Source of the DNA: Streptomyces antibioticus
GTDB lineage: Bacteria; Actinomycetota; Actinomycetes; Streptomycetales; Streptomycetaceae
Length of the DNA: 64,000 nt
Assembly: GCF_002019855.1 (NCBI RefSeq)
Contig: NZ_CM007717.1
Location: 8,069,750 to 8,133,749, forward strand
Reading direction: 5' to 3'
The notes below the pieces were generated by a model, which was given only the letters and a program-made list of their open reading frames with translations, had not been told where the DNA came from and did no database searches. Position 1 is the first letter of the stretch, and every line of letters starts with the position of its first letter. This document shows, in pieces, positions 17,025-23,353 of the stretch. A program made the position numbers and the translations under genes.

Positions 17025-19390
17025 CCGGCTGGACCTGGGAGTACGAGGGCTACGACCCCGCCGACGAGCGCCTGCGCGAGTCGCTGTGCACCCTCGGCAA
17101 CGGCTACTTCGCCACCCGGGGCGCCCTGCCCGAATGCGCCGCCGACGACATCCACCACCCCGGCACCTATGTGGCCGGCTGCTACAACCGGCTCACCTCG
17201 GAGATCGCGGGCCGCCGGGTGGAGAACGAGGACCTCGTCAACGTCCCGAACTGGCTGCCGCTGCGCTTCCGGCTCGTGGACGGAGACTGGCTCACCCCCG
17301 AGACGGCCGAGGTGCTCGACCACCGGCAGATGGTGCACCTGGCCTCCGGCCTCCTGGAACGCCGCACCCGGTACGCGCTCGGCGAGGGCCGGGTCCTGTC
17401 GGTGCGGCAGCAGCGGCTCGTGCACATGGCCGACCCCCATCTCGCCGCGCTGCGCACCGAGTTCACGGCCGAGGGCTTCACCGGGGACCTCGACGTGGAG
17501 GCGGCGCTCGACGGCGGCGTCACCAACTCGGGCGTCGCCCGCTACCGGGACCTGGACGGCCGTCACCTCACCGCGCCGGACACGGGTTCCGTCGAACCGG
17601 ACCTGGTGTGGCTGCGCTGCCGCACCCGCACCTCCGACATCCGCATCGGCATGGCGGCCCGGCTGCGCGCCGACGCCCCGGTCACCGACCGCCACGAGGA
17701 GGCGCGGGCCGGACAGCGCGTACGGCTCGGCCTGCTGCCCGGCCGCACCGTCACCGTCGACAAGACCGTCGCCCTGCACACCTCCCGCGACCCCGCCATC
17801 AGCGACCCGCTCGACGCCGCGATCGACCGGGTCGCCGCCGCCCCCGCCTTCGACGACCTGCTCGAAACGCATCTGACGGCCTGGGACCAGTTGTGGCGGC
17901 GCGCCGAACTCGACGTCCCCGGCGAGGCCGGCGACATCCTGCGCCTGCACCTCTTCCACGTCCTCCAGACCCTCTCCCCGCACACAGCGGAACTCGATGT
18001 CGGCGTACCGGCCCGAGGGCTGCACGGGGAGGCGTACCGCGGCCATGTCTTCTGGGACGAGCTGTTCGTCCTGCCCTACCTCAACCTGCACTTCCCCGAG
18101 GTCTCGCGCGCCCTCCTCGGCTACCGGCACCGCCGCCTGGACCGGGCCTGCGCCGCCGCCCGCGCGGCCGGCCGGCGCGGCGCCCTGTACCCGTGGCAGA
18201 GCGGCAGCGACGGCCGTGAGGAGACCCAGGAGGTCCATCTCAACCCCCGCTCCGGGCGCTGGCTTCCCGACCACTCACGGCTCCAGCGGCACGTCGGCTC
18301 GGCGGTGGCGTACAACGTGTGGCAGTACTGCGAGGCCAGCGGCGACGCCGAGTTCCTGCACACCAAGGGGGCGGAGATGCTGCTCCAGATCGCCCGCTTC
18401 TGGGCGGACTCGGCCACCTGGGACGAGCGTCTCGGCCGGCACCGCATCCTGGGCGTGATGGGCCCCGACGAGTACCACGACGCCTACCCCGACGCGCTGC
18501 GGCCCGGCCTCGACGACAACGCCTACACCAACGTCACCGCCGCCTGGGTGCTCTCCCGCACCCTGGACGTGGTGCGCACCCTCCCGGAGCCCCGGCGCCG
18601 CGAACTCGCCGAGCGCACCGGCCTGGACGCCGGTGAACTCGAACAGTGGGAGGACGTCTCCCGCACCCTCCACGTCCCCTTCCACGAAGGCGTCATCAGC
18701 CAGTTCGAGGGCTACGGCGACCTCGCCGAACTCGACTGGGAGGGCTACCGGCACCGGTACGGCGACATCCGGCGCCTGGACCGGATCCTGGAGGCGGAGG
18801 ACGACACCGTCAACCGCTACAAGGCGTCCAAACAGGCCGACCTGCTGATGCTCGGCTACCTCTTCTCGCCGCGTGAACTCCGGGGCCTCTTCGAGCGGTT
18901 GGGCTACCGGCTGGACGACGAGACCTGGCACCGGACGGTCGACCACTACCTGCACCGCACCAGCCACGGCTCCACGCTCAGCGGCCTGGTCCACGGCTGG
19001 GTCCTGGCCCGCGCACGCCGCGCCGCGGCCTGGACGTACTGCCAGGAGGCCCTGCGCGGCGACATCGCCGACCTCCAGGGCGGCACCACCGGGGAGGGCA
19101 TCCACCTGGGCGCCATGGCCGGCACCCTCGACCTGGTCCAGCGCGGCCTGCCCGGACTGGAGACCCGCGAAGGCGCCCTGTGGCTCGACCCGGTACCGCT
19201 GCCGGAACTGTCGTCCTACGGCTTCTCCCTCCACTACCAGGGCCACTGGGGCGTCCAACTCCGCCTGGAACGCGGCCGACTGGAGGTGACGGTGCCGCAC
19301 TCCGACCGCGAACCGATCGACATCCGCCTGCCCGACCGGGTGGTGTGCGTGGCGCCGGGGGAGACGTACCACCTGCTGCTCGCGGACTGA
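17021..19390 (+). CDS. Glycoside hydrolase family 65 phosphorylase (maltose/trehalose/kojibiose type)
   Basis: 789 aa starting at a GTG that overlaps the HAD stop by 4 bases, implying translational coupling. The N-terminal domain opens with ESLCTLGNGYFATRGALPE. The catalytic (alpha/alpha)6 barrel carries the acid Glu in GVMGPDEYHDAYPD (about residues 483-496), and the phosphate-binding loop is RTSHGSTLSGLVHGW (about 645-660). Phosphorolysis of an alpha-glucosidic disaccharide gives glucose plus beta-glucose-1-phosphate, which the adjacent HAD enzyme could convert to glucose-6-phosphate, sparing ATP. The exact linkage specificity cannot be read from sequence. Confidence 0.92.
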   Translation: MTGWTWEYEGYDPADERLRESLCTLGNGYFATRGALPECAADDIHHPGTYVAGCYNRLTSEIAGRRVENEDLVNVPNWLPLRFRLVDGDWLTPETAEVLDHRQMVHLASGLLERRTRYALGEGRVLSVRQQRLVHMADPHLAALRTEFTAEGFTGDLDVEAALDGGVTNSGVARYRDLDGRHLTAPDTGSVEPDLVWLRCRTRTSDIRIGMAARLRADAPVTDRHEEARAGQRVRLGLLPGRTVTVDKTVALHTSRDPAISDPLDAAIDRVAAAPAFDDLLETHLTAWDQLWRRAELDVPGEAGDILRLHLFHVLQTLSPHTAELDVGVPARGLHGEAYRGHVFWDELFVLPYLNLHFPEVSRALLGYRHRRLDRACAAARAAGRRGALYPWQSGSDGREETQEVHLNPRSGRWLPDHSRLQRHVGSAVAYNVWQYCEASGDAEFLHTKGAEMLLQIARFWADSATWDERLGRHRILGVMGPDEYHDAYPDALRPGLDDNAYTNVTAAWVLSRTLDVVRTLPEPRRRELAERTGLDAGELEQWEDVSRTLHVPFHEGVISQFEGYGDLAELDWEGYRHRYGDIRRLDRILEAEDDTVNRYKASKQADLLMLGYLFSPRELRGLFERLGYRLDDETWHRTVDHYLHRTSHGSTLSGLVHGWVLARARRAAAWTYCQEALRGDIADLQGGTTGEGIHLGAMAGTLDLVQRGLPGLETREGALWLDPVPLPELSSYGFSLHYQGHWGVQLRLERGRLEVTVPHSDREPIDIRLPDRVVCVAPGETYHLLLAD

Positions 19391-19500
19391 GCGCGGCACG
19401 TGGGCCGGGCTGTATGGCACCCTAGGTCGATATCGGAGCGGCGGGTTGACGTGCCCCGTGACGTCGATCGACCTGTGCGGAGCGATGGAGTACCAAGTGG

Positions 19501-19703
19501 GTGGCGGCGCTGACGGTTCTGCTGAGCGTGGCCGTGGGCTTCGTGACGAACCTTCTCACGGAGAAGTGGAGTTGGGGCCTCGGCATCGGCTTCGTCGTGC
19601 TGGTGGGCGGCCTGGTCGCGGTGACGGTCCGCGCCATCCGCCGGGGCACGATCAGCGGCAACAGGGCCAAAGTGGCGGACGGCGACACGGTGCTGCGGGC
19701 TAG
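19501..19703 (+). pseudogene. Small membrane-protein gene interrupted by the IS element (5' part)
   Basis: The GTG at 19,501 (GGAG ten bases upstream) begins a frame with a hydrophobic stretch (VAALTVLLSVAVGFVTNLLT, then LGIGFVVLVGGLVAVTVRAI) and a polar tail. At 19,700-19,703 (CTAG) the frame runs into the IS element. Removing 19,704-21,182 joins it to 21,183-21,222, and the frame continues in register as ARGGETEDNRLEGR to a TGA at 21,220. The undisrupted product would be about 80 aa with one or two membrane segments. Its function is unknown. The N-terminus resembles membrane anchors found next to STAND-type proteins, but that is only an impression. Confidence 0.75.
19700..19703. repeat. Target-site duplication CTAG, left copy (right copy 21,179-21,182)
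   Basis: The same CTAG tetranucleotide flanks both ends of the element. The right copy also supplies the TAG stop codon of the minus-strand P-loop kinase gene, so that gene keeps its natural end whether or not the IS is present. Confidence 0.8.
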
Positions 19704-19780
19704 GGCCTGTCTGATAATGATCACGTCGAAGAGGCATTTCTTGGTGGAGTCAGCTGGCTGCCTGTGGGAGGGTCCTGCAT

Positions 19781-20263
19781 GTGATCAGTCAGAATCGTGC
19801 CCGGGTCCGCGAGCTCGTACTCGCAAACGGAGTTCGCCCTACGGACGTTGTGCGTGTTCATCGCGAAGCTCTTCACGTGCTGCGTTCTGGCATCGATGCA
19901 GCCCACATCGATGCGCACAGTGATGACGCCTGGCCGCCCGAAGTCCTGAACTCGTATGAACGTGCCTTGTCACTGGCTCGGGAGCAGGTCGTGAGCGGTG
20001 CCCGCTCCAGGCACTCTGATCTCGGGATGGGGATCGACCTTGATGTCCGAGACGACGGGCACTTCAAGGTGCTGTCGGACTTGGCTCCCTACACGATCCA
20101 CGCGGAAGGCCGGCGGGACGGTCGGCAAGTTTTCAGCGCCAGCGACTCGGGAACGTCCCTGTGGGTTGAGGTAACCCAGGAACAGGAAGTAGCCCTTCTG
20201 TCCCGATTGGGTCAGTTGGGAATCCCATCGGGTGTGCTGACCGTCCTGGCTCCCGGGCGCTGA
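19781..20263 (+). CDS. IS passenger gene, unknown protein
   Basis: 160 aa from a GTG with a strong ribosome-binding site (GGGAGGG, 8-base spacing). I do not recognise the family. The N-terminal ~70 residues are probably helical (RVRELVLANGVRPTDVVRVH; VLNSYERALSLAREQVVSGA). The rest looks beta-rich (MGIDLDVRDDGHFKVLSD; GTSLWVEVTQEQEVALLSRL). There is no signal peptide or membrane segment. It lies wholly inside the IS ends, convergent with the transposase and overlapping its 3' end by 52 bp. Codon use is as GC-biased as a genuine Streptomyces gene, with a slightly higher A/T content than its neighbours. It might regulate transposition or be captured cargo. Confidence 0.8.
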   Translation: MISQNRARVRELVLANGVRPTDVVRVHREALHVLRSGIDAAHIDAHSDDAWPPEVLNSYERALSLAREQVVSGARSRHSDLGMGIDLDVRDDGHFKVLSDLAPYTIHAEGRRDGRQVFSASDSGTSLWVEVTQEQEVALLSRLGQLGIPSGVLTVLAPGR

Positions 20264-21156
20264 GCGCTTGCCGATGCAGGCTCGCGGAGCCAGAGGATCA
20301 GCGAGGCGAGGCGGAGCCCGGCCTGGTATCGGTTCGCGAGCTTGTCGAAGCGGGTTGCTACCGCGCGGAACTGTTTGAGACGGCTGAAGCACCTCTCGAC
20401 GACGTTGCGGTGCTTGTATGCTTCCGCGTCGAAGGCGGGTGGTCGGCCGCCTTGGGAACCCCGACGGAGCCGGTTGGCTACCTGGTCACCGCGTTCAGGG
20501 ATCGTAACGGCGATGCCACGACGCCTGCACCAGGCGCGGATTGCCCGGGACGAATACGCCTTGTCGCCGAGGACCCGATCCGGGCAGGTGCGCGGCCGTC
20601 CCCGCCCGGATCGGGGGACGCGGATGGCGTCCAATGCCGCCTCAAAAAGGGTGGAGTCGTTGGTGTTGCCGGGGGCGAGCACAAGGGACAGCGGCAGGCC
20701 ATGGCCGTCAACCGCCAAGTGAACCTTGGTAGTCAGCCCACCCCGGGACCGGCCGAGGGCCTGCCGTTCCGCCGAGCGTTCCGGATTTTCCAGTTTGTCC
20801 CCGTTGGCCTCCCCTTTGCGGGCGCCGGCCGCATGCTGATGGGCGCGGTTGATCGTGGAGTCCACCGAAACCGTCCACTCCATCGTGCCCACCGCGTCAT
20901 CACGTACCTGGACCTGCTCCAGCAGCTTCGCCCAAGTGCCGTCCGCATCCCAGCGGGCGAATCGCTCGTAGACCGTTTGCCACGGTCCATACCGTTCCGG
21001 CAGATCACGCCACGGAGCACCCGTCCGCAGTCGCCAGAGCACCCCGTTGATCACCTGCCGGTGATCCCGCCACGGCCGCCCGCACCCATCCGAGCCCGGA
21101 AGCAGCGGCCCTATACGCTCCCACGCCGCGTCCGTCAGCTCGCCTCGACCTGTCAC
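20212..21156 (-). CDS. IS5-family transposase (IS427/IS1031-like)
   Basis: 314 aa in one uninterrupted frame. It has a helix-turn-helix N-terminus (LTDAAWERIGPLLPG; GVLWRLRTGAPWRDLPERYG) and a DDE catalytic triad: first Asp in VSVDSTINRAHQHAAG, second in VLGDKAYSSRAIR, Glu in KHRNVVERCFSRLKQFR. The frame is intact, so the element is potentially active. The GTG at 21,156 lies 7 bases after the GATAAT in the right inverted repeat, which suggests an IR-embedded promoter and a near-leaderless mRNA. The C-terminal ~23 residues go past the usual family end and overlap the passenger gene. Confidence 0.92.
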   Translation of the reverse strand: MTGRGELTDAAWERIGPLLPGSDGCGRPWRDHRQVINGVLWRLRTGAPWRDLPERYGPWQTVYERFARWDADGTWAKLLEQVQVRDDAVGTMEWTVSVDSTINRAHQHAAGARKGEANGDKLENPERSAERQALGRSRGGLTTKVHLAVDGHGLPLSLVLAPGNTNDSTLFEAALDAIRVPRSGRGRPRTCPDRVLGDKAYSSRAIRAWCRRRGIAVTIPERGDQVANRLRRGSQGGRPPAFDAEAYKHRNVVERCFSRLKQFRAVATRFDKLANRYQAGLRLASLILWLREPASASAQRPGARTVSTPDGIPN

Positions 21157-21178
21157 AAGATCAATTATCAGACACGCC

Positions 21179-21727
21179 CTAGGGGCGGGGAGACCGAAGA
21201 CAACCGGCTGGAAGGCCGGTGACCCCTGCCGCACCGAGACGGCGGATCAGTGAGGCGAGGGACTCCTCCGGCTCCTGCCCCGCCGTGTCGACCACGACGT
21301 GCTCCCGATCCCAGGGCGCGTAGTCGCGGCTGAGCACCTGCTGCCAGTCGGGCAGCACCAGGCCGGGGATGTCGACGGAGCGCGAGGTCACGCGCCGCCG
21401 GTGCTCGGCGGGGTCCGAGCAGATCACTTCGACCTCGACGACGGGGACACCGGCTCCAACGCCGACGTCCCGCCAGGCATCGCGGGTGACGGCCAGCGGG
21501 TTGACGGACTCCGCGATCACGGTGAGCCCCTGGCGGAGATGCTCCTCCGCCAGGGCATACCCCACCACGTATCCGACCGGCCCGACCGGCTGCCGCGCCA
21601 GCCCGGAACGGACGATCGCCTGCTCGATCGTGTCGATCCGCAGATGAACACCGCCGATGCGCGCGGCCAGAAGCCGCGCCAGCGTGGTCTTACCGGTACC
21701 GGGCAGTCCCCCGAAGACGATGAGCAT
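21179..21727 (-). CDS. P-loop AAA-type small-molecule kinase-like ATPase
   Basis: 182 aa. Walker A is GGLPGTGKTTLARLLA (residues 5-20), followed by HLRIDTIEQAI, which resembles the substrate-binding segment of adenylylsulfate-kinase/zeta-toxin-like P-loop kinases. The lid-like segment SDPAEHRRRVTSRSVDIPG and VVVDTAGQEPEESL complete the fold. The substrate is unknown. The stop codon TAG is formed by the CTAG target duplication and is preserved in the IS-free arrangement, so the protein is not truncated. Its gene is the last of the minus-strand block, 14 bp after the CdiI-like gene. Confidence 0.75.
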   Translation of the reverse strand: MLIVFGGLPGTGKTTLARLLAARIGGVHLRIDTIEQAIVRSGLARQPVGPVGYVVGYALAEEHLRQGLTVIAESVNPLAVTRDAWRDVGVGAGVPVVEVEVICSDPAEHRRRVTSRSVDIPGLVLPDWQQVLSRDYAPWDREHVVVDTAGQEPEESLASLIRRLGAAGVTGLPAGCLRSPRP

Positions 21728-21741
21728 GCGCCGATGCTGCC

Positions 21742-22137
21742 CTACGCGGCCAGAAAGTCGCGCACCTTCTGTTGGACATCGGCGGACAGGTAGCCCAGGT
21801 GGGCGACGATCGAGCGCAACTCGGCGCGGAGTTCCGGGAGATCGGCCCAGACCGCCGGGTCCCTGGTGAGGACCGCACACAGCAGAGCACCCTCGTACAT
21901 GTCCCCCTCGGCCAGCGGATCGTCCCGAAGGACGTCCACGGCGAGGGGCAGGAGGTGCGGCAGCCCCACGTCCTGCCCGATCAGCAAGCGCAGGTCCTCG
22001 GCGGTCAGTTCGCGGACCGGCCGCTGCCGCAGGGCGTGCGCGGTGGCGATGAGCCGGGTGGTGTCGGCCGGGGGAGCCGGCCAGCGGTCGCCTTCGAGTT
22101 CTTCAAGGGTGCGGTCACGACGCTGAGGGAGTCTCAC
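21742..22137 (-). CDS. CdiI-type contact-dependent inhibition immunity protein
   Basis: 131 aa. The pattern RTLEELEGDRWPAPPADTTR, then PVRELTAEDLRLLIGQDVGL, then LPLAVDVLRDDPLAEGDMYEG matches the CdiI_2-type immunity family common in actinobacteria. It is expected to bind and neutralise a polymorphic toxin domain in the cytoplasm. No toxin gene lies beside it, so it is an orphan immunity gene here. The start is a GTG with a weak ribosome-binding site. It lies 42 bp downstream of the binding-protein gene. Confidence 0.72.
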   Translation of the reverse strand: MRLPQRRDRTLEELEGDRWPAPPADTTRLIATAHALRQRPVRELTAEDLRLLIGQDVGLPHLLPLAVDVLRDDPLAEGDMYEGALLCAVLTRDPAVWADLPELRAELRSIVAHLGYLSADVQQKVRDFLAA

Positions 22138-22179
22138 CGCACGATTGTCGCCGCGATCCGCCCAGGTCGCAGCCCGTTT

Positions 22180-23265
22180 TCAGGTGGCGTGGCGCACGCG
22201 GAAGCGGTCGGGGTGGGCCGGGTCGCGGTCCACGACCTGCGTCGGCGCCCAGACCCACTGCCAGACGCTGCTGCCGGGCGGCCGGGAGAACCGGATCGGC
22301 CCCCGGGTGCCTTCGACGGAGACGTGGGGCCAGGATGCGGCGATGCGCGTCCGGTCCGGTCCTTGGGCGCGCACGATGTCGGCGAGGACGGTGACCGTGT
22401 CGTACCCCTCGAACGCCACGAACGAGGGCGCTGCGGCGAGTCGCTCGCGCAGAGCCGCCTCGACTCGTGTCCCGAGCGGACCGAGACGTTCGGGCAGGTA
22501 GCGCAGGAACGGCACCCCGGCACCGTCGTCACCCAGCGACGCCGCCCACCCGGCGAACTCCGGCTGCCCGGCCGGAGCACCGATCAGCACGTCCGCGAGA
22601 CGCCGGTCGCCACGGACGGCCTTGACGATCGACACGGCCGGCTCCGGAAAACCGGCCAGCAGAAGGAGCGCGGTCGCGCCGCTGTCGACGAGCGCGTCGC
22701 ACACGGCCGCGGGATCGAGCACACGCGCGTCGAGTTCGGTCACGCTGCCGCCCTGGGGAGCGAGATGGTCCCGAAGGATGCCGGTCCCGGACGCCCAGTA
22801 CACGCTCGGTTCGGTCACGACCGCGATGCGGCGGTGGCCCGCGCCGAGAAGGAAGTCCGCGTAGATCCGCCAGCCGTGCGACTGCGCCGGGGGCAGGCGC
22901 GCGACCCAGTCGGTCGGCTTCTCGGTGAGTCCGTCGAGTACCGCCGACGAGCAGAGGAACGGCAGCCCCAGCGCGTCGGCCTCGGCGGCAGCGGCACGAG
23001 CGACGACGCTGTGATACTCCCCGGCCAACGCGACAACTCCCAGACCGGCCAGCTCCGCCACGGCTGCCGCGGCCTTGCCCGGATCGGCGGCGGTGTCCCG
23101 GACCAGCAACTCCAGCGGCCTTCCCCCGATCCCTCCGCCGTCGTTGACGTCACGGACGGCCAACTCCAGCCCGGCGAGCAGATGCCGCCCCGCCTCGACC
23201 CAGCCGGGGCGGGTGAGCGGAACGAGGGCACCGATCTGGACGGCTGAGGACGGCGACGCGTTCAT
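22180..23265 (-). CDS. Cytoplasmic periplasmic-binding-protein-fold (Leu/Ile/Val-binding-like) protein
   Basis: 361 aa from the ATG at 23,265 (GGGAAG upstream); the ATG at 23,304 is possible but lacks a ribosome-binding site. The Peripla_BP_6 pattern is visible: VQIGALVPLTRPGWVEAGRH, LELAVRDVNDGGGIGGRPLE, VALAGEYHSVVARAAAAEA, FVAFEGYDTVTVLADIV. There is no signal peptide or lipobox, and no permease or ATPase genes are adjacent. An ABC-transport role is therefore unlikely. A soluble ligand sensor is more plausible, as in actinobacterial kinases fused to the same domain. It sits 88 bp behind the vWA/NB-ARC gene and may be its sensor arm. Confidence 0.75.
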   Translation of the reverse strand: MNASPSSAVQIGALVPLTRPGWVEAGRHLLAGLELAVRDVNDGGGIGGRPLELLVRDTAADPGKAAAAVAELAGLGVVALAGEYHSVVARAAAAEADALGLPFLCSSAVLDGLTEKPTDWVARLPPAQSHGWRIYADFLLGAGHRRIAVVTEPSVYWASGTGILRDHLAPQGGSVTELDARVLDPAAVCDALVDSGATALLLLAGFPEPAVSIVKAVRGDRRLADVLIGAPAGQPEFAGWAASLGDDGAGVPFLRYLPERLGPLGTRVEAALRERLAAAPSFVAFEGYDTVTVLADIVRAQGPDRTRIAASWPHVSVEGTRGPIRFSRPPGSSVWQWVWAPTQVVDRDPAHPDRFRVRHAT

Positions 23266-23353
23266 GTGGTGTGGTCTTCCCGGGTTCGACGGTTCGGTGG
23301 TCATGGAGCCAAGATCTCGTGTTCCACGACTTGTCGCTGAGAAATAACGGCGC

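Larger units (their letters stand above)
19704..21178. mobile_element. IS5-family insertion sequence with passenger gene, 1,475 bp
   Basis: The terminal inverted repeats are GGCCTGTCTGATAAT on the left and GGCGTGTCTGATAAT (read inward on the minus strand) on the right, 14 of 15 identical, with GATC following at both ends. The flanking CTAG duplication and the restored host reading frame define the ends exactly. Two convergent genes lie inside: a transposase on the minus strand and an unrelated 160-aa gene on the plus strand. Elements of this IS5 subgroup are usually about 0.85-1 kb with only a transposase, so this one is unusually long. Both repeats contain GATAAT (19,713-19,718 and 21,164-21,169), which can act as a -10 box. 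Confidence 0.88.

Noticed and set aside
21179..21727. Truncation of the P-loop kinase gene by the IS
   Set aside because: Its TAG stop lies in the CTAG target duplication and is the same in the reconstructed IS-free sequence.
22180..23265. An ABC transporter for amino acids
   Set aside because: The binding-protein fold lacks a signal peptide and there are no permease or ATPase genes nearby.
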